The notes: generated by a model not told the origin, from the letters alone. Positions 1-7,912 are shown, numbered from the stretch's first letter. The stretch is DNA of 15,724 nucleotides from GCA-020344555 sp964548955 (GCA_964548955.1 CAZJTP010000102.1:1-15724); one strand, 5' to 3'. Made by a program: numbers and translations.

Positions 1-55
1 TTGATGGCGCGGCCCCCGGGCTGTCCTGACGGACTTGACCAGTGCCCAGTAAGTA

Positions 56-70
56 GTCGACCCTGAAAAA
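56..70 (+). repeat. IS left terminal inverted repeat
   Basis: GTCGACCCTGAAAAA. It matches the reverse complement of 1638-1652 at 13 of 15 positions, and TAAGTA lies immediately outside it at 50-55. Confidence 0.75.
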
Positions 71-144
71 GCGTGCCACGGCTCATCGGGCGTGGTGTCG
101 GCCGATAGTGTTTGTTGACTGGGGACGCCCGGCCTCCGATTCCG

Positions 145-1521
145 TCAGCAAACCGGGACGAATACGCCGCCGGACGACCTGAACACGTGCCTGATTCGGC
201 GAATAAGCTGAAGTTGGAGCCGGGTGAGCAGCTCGATTAGCGCGCAGCGCAAACCGCGCCCGTCGCGACGGAGCAATCCCAGCAGTTTGCGCAGGTTCGA
301 CCCGGCAGCGGCCAGCACGGCGTTGATCGCATCGCCACACAGCCTCGCCAAGAAGCACCGACCCATCCGATGATCGCTCTTGAGGTGGCCGATCTTCGGC
401 TCGATCGCGCTGCGGCGGCGTCTACGCTTGCGCTCGGCGCGGGTTGTGTTCTTTCGATGCTGCCCGGCGATGTGCACCTCGGCATCACCGGTGTAGCCAT
501 GACCTCGATAGCCCTTGTCGACATACGCATCCGTCACCGACACACCAGTGACACCTTCGGCCGTCGCCAACGTATCGCTGAGCGTGTGACCATCGTACGG
601 GTTGTTCTCGCACAGCAGCGATGCCACGAACCAGTTGCTCCGGTTGGTGGTCGCCACGGCAACCTTCTGGCCAAACTCATAACGCTTGTGGGCCTTGCCC
701 TTGCTGATGCACTGAACCTCCGGCTCGTGCAGGCTGTAGAGCTTCTTCTTGTCTTTGGGTTTCTGGCCGCGAATTCGTTCTGCGCGATCCAACAGGACAG
801 CCAACGCATCATCGATGTCGGTTGCCTTGCGACGAATGTCGCGAATCAACCGGCCCACGAAGGTGCGTAACCTGCGCAATTGCCGCCGCATACGCTTGAA
901 CTGCTTGGCGTGGGCGTAACGACTCGCTTTGACCGCCGCCGCCTTGCCTACCCGCACGTACGATTGCCGCAACGGGATACCACGTGACTTCGCCGCATCG
1001 CCGAGTTTGACAATAGCCTTGTATAGCAGCTTCGAATCGGTGGGGTGGGTGATGTTCTTCTCTTGAACCGTCGTGTCCACCGTGATCTGTGCGAGATCCC
1101 GCTTGGGTAGATGCTTCTCACGCACCGCAAGACGAATCGTCTCTGCGAGGAGTTCCTCAAGACGCTGGACGCCGACGCGATTCCGCCATTTCGTCATGCT
1201 GGTCGGATGAATCGGGCAGTCGTGTTGCATGTGCGTGTAGCCGCAGAAGTATTGCCAGTAGGGATTCTCAACCCAATGCTCCACCACCAACTCGTCCGAT
1301 TTGTTGAACGTGTATTTGAGGTAGTGCAGACCGACCATCAGCCGGATGGCCTTGGCCGGCGCTCCCATGTCCGGGCTGTAGCAGTCGGTGAACGCAGCAT
1401 CCAAGCCGGGCCAATCGATCCGGTTGGCAAGCAGGATCAGCTCGTGGCTGGGGTTGAGCAGCTGATCGAAGTGGGCTTGGAACAGCTCGAATGCGTCGCG
1501 CGGTTGGGATTTCGGCTTCAT
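145..1521 (-). CDS. IS5-family DDE transposase
   Basis: A 458-residue transposase that should cut and rejoin the ends of the surrounding insertion sequence. The N-terminal half (about 50-120) is the DUF772/InsH-type domain, with the typical stretch HWVENPYWQYFCGYTH. The catalytic DDE residues appear intact: D149 in VDTTVQ, D335 in DKGYRGH and E374 in IEPKIGHLK. The family-typical blocks RQSYVRVGK, YSLHEPEVQCI and NPYDGHTL are also present. A basic linker (about 201-235) separates the first D from the rest. I chose the ATG at 1521 because GGAGG lies about 6 bases upstream; the frame stays open to a TTG at 1620, but that part is not family-like. There is no frameshift, so the protein is probably functional. 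The family is recognised from sequence motifs; I cannot assign a named IS. Confidence 0.93.
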   Translation of the reverse strand: MKPKSQPRDAFELFQAHFDQLLNPSHELILLANRIDWPGLDAAFTDCYSPDMGAPAKAIRLMVGLHYLKYTFNKSDELVVEHWVENPYWQYFCGYTHMQHDCPIHPTSMTKWRNRVGVQRLEELLAETIRLAVREKHLPKRDLAQITVDTTVQEKNITHPTDSKLLYKAIVKLGDAAKSRGIPLRQSYVRVGKAAAVKASRYAHAKQFKRMRRQLRRLRTFVGRLIRDIRRKATDIDDALAVLLDRAERIRGQKPKDKKKLYSLHEPEVQCISKGKAHKRYEFGQKVAVATTNRSNWFVASLLCENNPYDGHTLSDTLATAEGVTGVSVTDAYVDKGYRGHGYTGDAEVHIAGQHRKNTTRAERKRRRRRSAIEPKIGHLKSDHRMGRCFLARLCGDAINAVLAAAGSNLRKLLGLLRRDGRGLRCALIELLTRLQLQLIRRIRHVFRSSGGVFVPVC

Positions 1522-1637
1522 CTGGGCCTCCGTGCCTGGACCAAAATTGCAGGGTTTTCGCACCAATCGCTTAACTACCCTGCATTTTACGCACCACTGA
1601 TCTGCCGAAAACCGCTGCAAATGAAGGCTTTGCGCAA

Positions 1638-1652
1638 TTTCTCAGGGACGAC
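1638..1652 (-). repeat. IS right terminal inverted repeat
   Basis: Read on the minus strand this is GTCGTCCCTGAGAAA, the partner of 56-70. TAAGTA follows at 1653-1658. This is the end upstream of the transposase gene. Confidence 0.75.
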
Positions 1653-1658
1653 TAAGTA

Positions 1659-1987
1659 TGCCGCTTTCCACTTACGGCTACACGAATCCGTTTCAGAAAC
1701 ATACGCGCGACCTCCTGTCGAGGACAAGGATCGCGCCATGCATTCGCTACTTCAAGAGGGCAATGTTTTGACTACATCGAGATTCGGACAACTTCGACAA
1801 GCCCAACCCCGTTCAAGAGCTCGCCACCGCCCATCGACACCGCGAAAAAAACTCAGATTCTGCGCAGCTGCTCAACTTGGGTTAGGAGACTGACACGAAC
1901 CGGTTAGTCTCCCAGCCGGCGGGGTGTTTCCCTTGGTGCCGGTTGCGGTTGTGGAAAGACTTCCGAGGCCGCGTGCCCGACGTGCGT
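1659..1987. other. Non-coding gap between IS and sigma-54 regulator
   Basis: This stretch of about 330 bp holds no convincing gene. Frames open across part of it have no start with a ribosome binding site and no recognisable protein. The only structure I see is the hairpin at 1885-1912. The region is the 3' flank of the minus-strand regulator and the insertion target of the IS. Confidence 0.6.
1885..1912 (-). terminator. Hairpin downstream of the sigma-54 regulator, possible terminator
   Basis: The arms GGAGACTGAC (1885-1894) and GTTAGTCTCC (1903-1912) form a 10-bp stem with one G-T wobble and an 8-base loop. It begins about 75 bases after the regulator stop codon. Neither strand has a T-run after the stem, so it is at best a weak or Rho-assisted terminator; it may be only an RNA-stabilising hairpin. 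Confidence 0.35.
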
Positions 1988-3364
1988 TTACCGCAATCCA
2001 TAATCGCGCAGCTTCCGGTAGAGCGTGCGCGCCCCGATCCCCAGTGCCTTGGCCGTCTTCTCCCGGTTGCCGCCGAACATCCGAAGCGTGTTCATGATGT
2101 GCAGTTTCTCGACGTCGGTCATCGTCATGCCCGCCAGGTTCGGCGGACCCAACGGAATGATATCCGTGGAACTCCTGAGCATCTCCGGCAGATCGTCAAC
2201 CTGAACCGTCGGCCCCTCCGCTTCGAGACACATGCGGAAGATGACGTTGCGCAGTTCGCGCACGTTGCCAGGCCAGTTGTAATTGATCAGCTTCCGCATC
2301 ACTTCCGGCGAGACGCCTGCAATTACCGTTTCGTGCTCTTGATTGGCCTGTTCGATGAACCGCTGGGCGAGCACGGGGATGTCCTCGCGGCGCTGACGGA
2401 GCGGTGGTATGCGCAGTGCTCCTTGCGCGTGCAACCGATAGAAAAGGTCTTCCCGAAACCGGTTCTTGCGAACCAGCTCGGACAGATCGTGGTTGGTGGC
2501 AGCTACAAACCGAACGTCGAAGTACAGCGTATCGTTCGTGCCGACCGGCAGCACCTCCCCCGTCTCAAGCGTGCGCAGCAGTTTCGCCTGCATCTGAAGC
2601 GGCATGTCTCCGATCTCGTCGAGTAAAAGGGTCCCGCGGTCGGCCGCTTGAATCAGCCCCTTCCGGTCCGCCACCGCACCGGTAAACGCACCTCTTACGT
2701 GCCCGAACAGCTCGCTCTCAAGCAGTGTTTCACTGACCGCGGCGCAGTTGAGTACCTTGAAGGGTTTGCCCGCGCGTGGGGAATTCTGATGGATCGCCTG
2801 AGCGAAGAGTTCCTTGCCGGTTCCGGTCTCGCCGACGATCAGGATGGTACTCTTGCTTCGAGCGATTTTCTTTAGCCGTTTGATCTCTCGCAAAATTGCA
2901 TCCGAGTTGCCGATGATCCCGCAGAACTCGAATGCCTTGTCCACCTGCGTCTGAAGGAGGCGAGCCTCCCGTGCCGCGAGTGCCTGCTTGGCGGCCCGCC
3001 TGACCTTGTCGCGGAGGTTGTCGATGTCGATCGGCCTATTCAGGTAGTCGTAGGCCTGGAGCTCGGCGTCGCGGCCCAACGTCTCTCGCGTTGTGGCCTC
3101 GCTTCCGTGGGACATAATGAGGATGACTTCCGTGTCGGGACAGACTCGCTTCGCTTCGCGAAGCACGTCCATCCCGTTTGCTTTCCCAACGAGCTTGCAA
3201 TCGGCAACTACCACATCCGGCGGGCGGTGCTTGATGCTTTCGATCGCCGCCGTGCCGCTGTTCACAACGTTGCATACGTACTTCGACCGTGACAGCGCCT
3301 CGGCGATCGCTTCACCCTGCGCACGCTCATCATGCACTATGAGCACAAAGGCAGTATCATTCAT
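1988..3364 (-). CDS. NtrC-family sigma-54-dependent response regulator
   Basis: A 458-residue transcription activator that should drive sigma-54 RNA polymerase by ATP hydrolysis. It has three parts. The receiver domain (about 5-120) has the acidic pair D12/E13, phosphoacceptor D55 and S85; at the usual lysine position it has R110 (in YLNRP). The AAA+ domain (about 147-375) has Walker A GETGTGKE (178-185), the sigma-54-contacting loop GAFTGA (225-230), Walker B LLLDE (246-250) and the WPGNVREL block near 364. The C-terminal Fis-type helix-turn-helix is at about 430-455 (GGNREKTAKALGIGARTLYR). No histidine kinase lies nearby, so it is an orphan regulator here. The start is ATG with no clear Shine-Dalgarno; a -10-like TAGAAT lies only 8 bases upstream. 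Domain calls are firm; the target genes are unknown. Confidence 0.95.
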   Translation of the reverse strand: MNDTAFVLIVHDERAQGEAIAEALSRSKYVCNVVNSGTAAIESIKHRPPDVVVADCKLVGKANGMDVLREAKRVCPDTEVILIMSHGSEATTRETLGRDAELQAYDYLNRPIDIDNLRDKVRRAAKQALAAREARLLQTQVDKAFEFCGIIGNSDAILREIKRLKKIARSKSTILIVGETGTGKELFAQAIHQNSPRAGKPFKVLNCAAVSETLLESELFGHVRGAFTGAVADRKGLIQAADRGTLLLDEIGDMPLQMQAKLLRTLETGEVLPVGTNDTLYFDVRFVAATNHDLSELVRKNRFREDLFYRLHAQGALRIPPLRQRREDIPVLAQRFIEQANQEHETVIAGVSPEVMRKLINYNWPGNVRELRNVIFRMCLEAEGPTVQVDDLPEMLRSSTDIIPLGPPNLAGMTMTDVEKLHIMNTLRMFGGNREKTAKALGIGARTLYRKLRDYGLR

Positions 3365-3372
3365 ACGGGATT

Positions 3373-3400
3373 ATTCTAATCGAAATGCAGCCGGCGTCAG
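3373..3400 (-). promoter_or_regulatory. Candidate promoter of the sigma-54 regulator (near-leaderless)
   Basis: On the minus strand CTGACG (3400-3395) and TAGAAT (3378-3373) are 16 bases apart, matching the sigma-70 -35 and -10 consensus at 4/6 and 5/6. Transcription would start near 3366, one or two bases before the ATG at 3364. This fits the absence of a Shine-Dalgarno sequence. Confidence 0.35.
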
Positions 3401-3621
3401 CCGCTCGATTCGTTGGCCTGTTGGGACGTCGGTTGCCCGTCTCGCACTACGGCAGGGAAGACGAATCACAAACGTCGATTCCCGGCTCAGCTCGTTCCCA
3501 AGATCCCCCGCTCATTGCCCCTTTGCCGAAGACCGTTACCGCACCCGACTCCTTGGCTTCACCCGGCGGGGGCGGCCCATACCAATATCTCCGTTGGCGG
3601 GAACCGAAGTCTTCACCGGAC

Positions 3622-3640
3622 CGGGTCAAGGGCTGACCCG
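3622..3640 (-). terminator. Hairpin just after pnp stop codon
   Basis: CGGGTCA (3622-3628) and TGACCCG (3634-3640) form a perfect 7-bp stem with a 5-base loop. It starts about 10 bases after the pnp stop. No T-tract follows on the minus strand, so it may protect the 3' end of the transcript or terminate only weakly before the regulator gene. Confidence 0.4.
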
Positions 3641-3650
3641 AACCGAGCGG

Positions 3651-5756
3651 TCATTCTGCGACACCGGCTTCTTCGAGCGCAGCCGCCTTGCGCGAAAGCT
3701 TGATGCGTCCCTGGTCATCAATGGAAATAACCTTGACGCGAACGTCATCACCGATCTTGACCACCTCCTCGACCGATTTGACATACCCCGTATCCAGCTC
3801 GCTGATATGACACAATCCATCCTGACCGGGGATCACCTCGATAAACGCGCCGAAATCCTTCACGCTGCTGACACGACCGGAGTAGATCTTGCCGACCTTG
3901 ACCTCGGCGGTAGCCGCTTCAACCATCTCCAACGCGCGCTCCGCCGCCGCACTGTCCACACAGGCGATCAGGATGGAGCCGTCATTGTCGATTTCCACTT
4001 TGGCCCCGGTCTCAGCCTCGATGGACCTGATGTATTTGCCGCCCGGTCCGATGACCTTCCCGATCTTGTCCGGCGACACCTGCGTGGTCAGGATGCGCGG
4101 GGCGTGCTCACTGATGGATTCCCGCGGTGCCGGCAGAGCCGAGAGCATGTCGCGCAGAATCTGCATTCTTGCATCCCTGGCAAGCTCCAACGTCTCAACG
4201 ATGACCTCCTGGGGCAGTCCCCGGGCCTTCAAATCGAGCTGGACCGCGGTCACACCGCGCTGCGTACCGGCGACCTTGAAGTCCATCAGCCCGAAGTGAT
4301 CCTCCTCACCCAAAATGTCCACCAGCAGTTTCCGCTTGCCATCCGCTTCCACCATTCCGATCGAGATGCCGGCGACGGGCTGCTTGATCGGAATACCCGC
4401 ATCCATAAGTGCCAGGCATCCGGCACAAACCGATGCCATCGAGCTGGACCCGTTGGACTCGAGAATCTCCGACACCAGCCGGATCGTATAGGGAAACTTC
4501 TCCGGGGTTGGCAGGATTGCCTGGAGGGCCTTCTCCGCCAGGTTGCCGTGGCCGATCTCGCGCCGAGTGGTCACTCCAAGTCGCCTGACCTCACCCACGC
4601 AAAGCGGAGGGAAGTTGTAGTGAAGTATGAACTTCTTGCTGTATTCCTCCGTCAGTCCGTCGACGATCTGCTCATCGCGACCTGTGCCGAGCGTCGTCAC
4701 ACATATAGCCTGCGTTTCACCGCGCTGGAACAGCGCAGAACCGTGGACGCGCGGCAGCACCTTCACTTCGCAAGTGATCTGGCGGATGTCTTGGGGCGCC
4801 CGCCCGTCCGATCGCTGATCCTCATTGATGATCGTATCCGCCACGATCTCCTTTTCGATCCGGTTCAACAGATCGCGGACGGCTATCCAATCGTGTTTCG
4901 GCTTTGTTGCATCCGCCGGGCAGTATTCAGCCTCGGCAGCTTCGTAGATCTCGTTGATCGCCGCACTGCGGTCCTGCTTACCGGGGATACTACGGGCGGT
5001 CCGCAACCGGTCCTCATACTTGGTGCGCAGATCAGCCAAAAGGTCGTCATCCGGCGGCGGTGGTACCCACTCGGTTGGCTTTCCCGCTTTCTCTTGAAGC
5101 TCCTGTATCATCTCACAGATTTCGACAACGGCCTTGCGACCGAGTTCCAGACCCTCGGCCACCACGCTCTCCGGAACCTCCATCGCCCCGACTTCGATCA
5201 TGTTGATGGCGTCCTTGTGTCCGGCTACCACCATCTCCATGGTGCTGTATTCCATCTGCGAAAGTGTGGGGAGCAGCACGTGCCGTCCGTCGATATAGCC
5301 GACGCGGCAGGCCGCCGTAGGTCCCTCGAACGGAAGCTTTGAGACACAAAGTGCCGCCGACGCACCGATCATCGCCAGAACGTCAGGTTCATTCTCCTGA
5401 TCGGTGGCGAGCACCATTGTTTGGATGAGGATCTCGTCCCGAAAATCCTTGGGGAACAACGGGCGGATGGGCCTGTCGATCATCCGCATCGTAAGGACTT
5501 CCTTTTGCGTGGGACGGGCCTCGCGCTTGAAGAAACCGCCGGGGAATTTCCCGGCCGCGTACGTCTTCTCTCGGTAATCGACCGTCAGCGGGAAGAAATC
5601 GACGCCCTCCCGCGGTGGACCGGTCACCGCCGCCGCCAGGACCACGGTGTCTCCGTATGAAACGACGACCGCCCCGGCCGCCTGCTTCGCCAGCTTGCCT
5701 GTTTCGATACTCAATGTCCGTCCAGCAATGTCACGTTCTACGATGTGATGTTCCAT
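3651..5756 (-). CDS. pnp: Polyribonucleotide nucleotidyltransferase (PNPase)
   Basis: A 701-residue 3'-to-5' phosphorolytic exoribonuclease (E. coli PNPase is 711 residues). It degrades RNA using phosphate and releases nucleoside diphosphates. Order of domains: first RNase PH core (about 5-140, with GGFFKREARPTQKEVLTMRM), helical linker (about 145-300), second RNase PH core (about 310-540), KH domain (about 555-605, with the GPGG loop at 570-573) and S1 domain (about 620-690, with GRVSSVKDFGAFIEV). The catalytic block GEEDHFGLMDFKVAGT holds D486 and D492, the same numbers as in the E. coli enzyme. I chose the ATG at 5756 (MEHHIVERDI); GGA lies 6 bases upstream. A second ATG at 5762 (MSMEHH) is almost as good. 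It lies downstream of rpsO on the same strand, the conserved rpsO-pnp order. Confidence 0.97.
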   Translation of the reverse strand: MEHHIVERDIAGRTLSIETGKLAKQAAGAVVVSYGDTVVLAAAVTGPPREGVDFFPLTVDYREKTYAAGKFPGGFFKREARPTQKEVLTMRMIDRPIRPLFPKDFRDEILIQTMVLATDQENEPDVLAMIGASAALCVSKLPFEGPTAACRVGYIDGRHVLLPTLSQMEYSTMEMVVAGHKDAINMIEVGAMEVPESVVAEGLELGRKAVVEICEMIQELQEKAGKPTEWVPPPPDDDLLADLRTKYEDRLRTARSIPGKQDRSAAINEIYEAAEAEYCPADATKPKHDWIAVRDLLNRIEKEIVADTIINEDQRSDGRAPQDIRQITCEVKVLPRVHGSALFQRGETQAICVTTLGTGRDEQIVDGLTEEYSKKFILHYNFPPLCVGEVRRLGVTTRREIGHGNLAEKALQAILPTPEKFPYTIRLVSEILESNGSSSMASVCAGCLALMDAGIPIKQPVAGISIGMVEADGKRKLLVDILGEEDHFGLMDFKVAGTQRGVTAVQLDLKARGLPQEVIVETLELARDARMQILRDMLSALPAPRESISEHAPRILTTQVSPDKIGKVIGPGGKYIRSIEAETGAKVEIDNDGSILIACVDSAAAERALEMVEAATAEVKVGKIYSGRVSSVKDFGAFIEVIPGQDGLCHISELDTGYVKSVEEVVKIGDDVRVKVISIDDQGRIKLSRKAAALEEAGVAE

Positions 5757-5802
5757 GCTCATTCCAACCGTCAACTTCCTCTTCCAACACAACGACGCTA
5801 CG

Positions 5803-5819
5803 CCGGGCTCGATGCCCGG
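5803..5819 (-). promoter_or_regulatory. Hairpin in the pnp 5' leader
   Basis: CCGGGC (5803-5808) and GCCCGG (5814-5819) pair perfectly around a 5-base loop, about 47 bases upstream of the pnp start. In E. coli the pnp leader hairpin is cut by RNase III and used for autoregulation. Whether this one does the same is only an inference from position. Confidence 0.4.
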
Positions 5820-5825
5820 TACCTT

Positions 5826-5847
5826 CTATCATTCCTCTATCATTCCT
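5826..5847 (-). repeat. Perfect 11-bp tandem duplication in the pnp leader
   Basis: CTATCATTCCT occurs at 5826-5836 and again at 5837-5847 with no spacer. On the pnp-sense strand each unit reads AGGAATGATAG. Confidence 0.8.
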
Positions 5848-6127
5848 GCCGGTTAGTACGCTGAATTCTCTGCACGCGCGATCCGTCGCACCCCATAGCC
5901 TACGTCCCAGTAGTCATCGACGGGTCCAGGTGGTGGACGCCATCCAAATAGGTGCCACGCCCCGGAACCGCGCGGTCTCAATCCCATACCCGTCTCACCC
6001 GACGGAGAAACCGGCGCGGGCTGCGTGGCACAGACTCCCCACACTCCCTGGCAGGACTGTAAGCCCGACACACCCGGATCTGAAATCATGGTAGGGGAAC
6101 CACAACACCGTGGAGCGCAGCGGTGCG

Positions 6128-6397
6128 CTACTTTCGCAGCCCGAGTCTCGCAATGATGTTCTTGTAGCGCGCACGATTATTCCGCGTGAGGTAGCGGAGC
6201 AGGCTCGTGCGGCGGCCAACCATCTTCAGCAGACCCCGACGAGCGGCATGGTCCTTCTTGCTTCTTCGCAGATGCTCGGTGAGTTCCTGGATTCGAGCCG
6301 TGAGCAGCGCGATTTGAACCTCGGGCGAGCCCGTATCTCGCTCGTGAACCCGGTAATCCCTGATCATCCCTGCCTTTGTCTCGCCAGTCATCACCAT
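6128..6397 (-). CDS. rpsO: 30S ribosomal protein S15
   Basis: An 89-residue protein with the full S15 signature: DTGSPEVQIALLTARI, then KKDHAARRGLLKMVGRR and ARYKNIIARLGLRK at the C-terminus. Length equals E. coli S15 (89). It binds the central domain of 16S rRNA early in small-subunit assembly, and in several bacteria it represses its own mRNA. The start is either the ATG at 6397 or the one at 6391 (M-V-M-T); neither has a clear Shine-Dalgarno. pnp follows 371 bases downstream. The identification is firm; only the start is uncertain by two codons. Confidence 0.97.
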   Translation of the reverse strand: MVMTGETKAGMIRDYRVHERDTGSPEVQIALLTARIQELTEHLRRSKKDHAARRGLLKMVGRRTSLLRYLTRNNRARYKNIIARLGLRK

Positions 6398-6490
6398 CGT
6401 TATAAGACCATTCCGACCCGTCCGCAGCCGCCTCAGCGGACACCAACCACTTGCAGAAACAAGACTTACGTCACAAACTTCTCGACACAA

Positions 6491-6520
6491 TACATACCAG
6501 ATTGCGCAGTCTACAGTCAA
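6491..6520 (-). promoter_or_regulatory. Candidate rpsO promoter
   Basis: On the minus strand TTGACT (6520-6515, 5/6 to the -35 consensus) is followed after 18 bases by TATGTA (6496-6491, a poor -10). Transcription from here would give an 80-90-base leader before rpsO. The -35 is good and the -10 is weak, so this is tentative. Confidence 0.25.
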
Positions 6521-6796
6521 ATCCCGCCCGATGCAAGCGGCCCGACTAGGCTTCCGGGGGAACATCAAGTTAGTAGGTAGGTAGAGTCTTGGACCGAACC
6601 CGCAAGCAACGGGTCGTGAGCGAGTCACCAATCCATGCCCCGCGCTGGCGCTTGAGGCTCGGATCAGCAGTCCGAACGCCGTTCACGCGGTGGAAGCCTG
6701 CCGAATCCGTGTTTGTCCCTCGAGTTGGCGCTCACATGTTCCCTGGCCGTCCTGACTAGGAATCCAACACGGGGCGCGACGTGGGGCGAAACACCC

Positions 6797-6821
6797 GGTG
6801 TTCGACCGGAAGTCGAACACC
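6797..6821 (-). terminator. Strong hairpin after the cdaA-cdaR operon, likely terminator
   Basis: GGTGTTCGAC (6797-6806) and GTCGAACACC (6812-6821) form a perfect 10-bp stem with the 5-base loop CGGAA. It lies about 60 bases after the stop of the cdaR-like gene. On the minus strand the following bases are GGGTGTTTCGCC, only a short T-run, so the terminator assignment rests mainly on stem strength and position. The palindrome could also be a protein-binding site. Confidence 0.5.
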
Positions 6822-6880
6822 CGCTCGGAGGCGTCTTGGAGGCCTGAGGGGGACAAATGCAGCAGACCACAAGCCTAACA

Positions 6881-7912
6881 TCAAGGCCCGGTTGCAGTGT
6901 CGGTTGCATCAATCAGCCTGAACTCGATCGGCGGCGGTACCTCCGCCAACTCAATACCCGCTGGCAGGTGATACTCCGGTGTCATCAGCTTCAGCGTATC
7001 GAGCTGCTCCAGATCCTCCTCCTTCAGATGAATGATGCCGTACACCCGGGTGGCACCGCGCGCCAGGCGCGTCACCTCGTCGGTCGGTCCGGTGACGATG
7101 ATCGTCTGGGTGACCAATGACAGAGGGCTGCCGTCACGTGTGACCACGCGGTACGGTTTTTCGAGGTTGGCGAAGCTGACGGCCACCAGGATCGGAACGG
7201 TCGGGATTGGCTCGGTGCTACGCTGGGCTTTGACGGTTGCGGTTACCTTGATGGTGCCCGGCGTCAGTTCGGCATCCGAGCCGAACGTGCGCTCATCCGG
7301 CGTCACCGGGATCGTGACCGAGGCACTTTGCCCAGGTGGCCACTCTTTGAGCAGGCGTTCGACATCTGCGGCGATGTCAATCTGGAGGGGCTGCCCGGCC
7401 GGCAGCACGCTGAAGTAGCTCTCGCGCATCCGGACGGTTGTCGAGGTTCGGCTCAACTGCGGCTCGACGTCATACGCAAGCGCAAAGCGCCCTAATACCA
7501 CGTCCACGTCCTTTGTAATCCAGTGATCAAACACGACCGGCAGCGTGTCCGGCTGCACCGACACGATTGTCAATTTGCGGAACTCGTTCCACTGTTCGGC
7601 CATTTCTCGCTTGAGAGTGCCGCGATCAAGCCGGATCGATACCGGTCCGGTCGGGCGATCCGGAATCCGAAGACGAACATGCAACGACGGTTGAGCTTGA
7701 ATATCCTCCACGATCCGTCTGGGCCCCGAGACCTGCAACTCGTACGGTTCGTTTGGTGCGACCGTCTCGACGAGTATGTCCGGTGCACCGGTTTCGGGGA
7801 CGGCCTCAAACGTGACGCTCACCAAGACGGCCTCATTGACGAGGCTGTCGGCGCTCCACCAGATGAGCACCGTGAGAATCACCGTCATGCTAAGCAGCTT
7901 GACCTGTTCCAT
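6881..7912 (-). CDS. CdaR/YbbR-like membrane-anchored protein
   Basis: A 343-residue protein with one N-terminal membrane segment (about residues 6-24, LLSMTVILTVLIWWSADSL) and a long beta-rich outer domain. The outer part shows repeated segments of about 80-90 residues (each with proline-rich strands such as TIPVTPDERTF and IIVTGPTDEVTRL), as in YbbR-domain proteins. Its start overlaps the 3' end of cdaA by 23 bp and has a good Shine-Dalgarno, GAGGTG, 7 bases before the ATG. In Firmicutes the gene after cdaA encodes CdaR, a YbbR-domain protein that binds and modulates CdaA. Topology and gene order support the same role here; sequence similarity to YbbR is weak by eye, so the family is partly inferred from context. 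Confidence 0.75.
   Translation of the reverse strand: MEQVKLLSMTVILTVLIWWSADSLVNEAVLVSVTFEAVPETGAPDILVETVAPNEPYELQVSGPRRIVEDIQAQPSLHVRLRIPDRPTGPVSIRLDRGTLKREMAEQWNEFRKLTIVSVQPDTLPVVFDHWITKDVDVVLGRFALAYDVEPQLSRTSTTVRMRESYFSVLPAGQPLQIDIAADVERLLKEWPPGQSASVTIPVTPDERTFGSDAELTPGTIKVTATVKAQRSTEPIPTVPILVAVSFANLEKPYRVVTRDGSPLSLVTQTIIVTGPTDEVTRLARGATRVYGIIHLKEEDLEQLDTLKLMTPEYHLPAGIELAEVPPPIEFRLIDATDTATGP

Larger units (their letters stand above)
50..1658 (-). mobile_element. Complete IS5-family insertion sequence with inverted repeats and target duplication
   Basis: The element proper spans about 56-1652 (1,597 bp) and carries one transposase gene on the minus strand. Its ends are imperfect inverted repeats: 56-70 reads GTCGACCCTGAAAAA, and the reverse complement of 1638-1652 reads GTCGTCCCTGAGAAA, matching at 13 of 15 positions. 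The hexamer TAAGTA lies directly outside both ends, at 50-55 and 1653-1658, and is most simply a 6-bp target-site duplication. Intact ends, a matching duplication and an unbroken transposase suggest a fairly recent insertion. The exact ends could shift by 2 bp because the inner TA of the duplication also extends the repeat symmetry. The insertion lies beyond the 3' end of the sigma-54 regulator and does not interrupt any gene visible here. Confidence 0.85.
5757..6127 (-). other. rpsO-pnp intercistronic leader, non-coding
   Basis: About 370 bp between rpsO and pnp. It holds an 11-bp perfect tandem repeat (5826-5847), a hairpin (5803-5819) and a hairpin spanning the rpsO stop (6114-6129, AGCGCA/TGCGCT). 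I see no convincing gene: a 78-codon frame starting at an ATG at 6089 has no ribosome binding site and no recognisable family. Confidence 0.55.
6398..6880. other. Non-coding gap between cdaR-like gene and rpsO
   Basis: About 480 bp without a convincing gene on either strand. It contains the strong hairpin 6797-6821 after the cdaR-like gene and a possible rpsO promoter (6491-6520). The gap suggests that rpsO-pnp is transcribed separately from cdaA-cdaR. Confidence 0.55.

Noticed and set aside
1111..1893. 260-codon plus-strand open frame
   Set aside because: Most of it is antisense to the IS5-family transposase and it crosses the IS end; no ribosome binding site or family features.
3093..5342. 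749-codon plus-strand open frame
   Set aside because: It runs antisense to pnp and the 5' part of the regulator, both certain by motif; it is a by-product of GC-rich codon use.
5853..6089. 78-codon minus-strand frame between rpsO and pnp
   Set aside because: No Shine-Dalgarno before the ATG at 6089 and no recognisable family. Worth rechecking only if conserved in relatives.
6590..6680. tRNA-like GGGTTCG on the minus strand
   Set aside because: No acceptor, D or anticodon stems can be folded around it.
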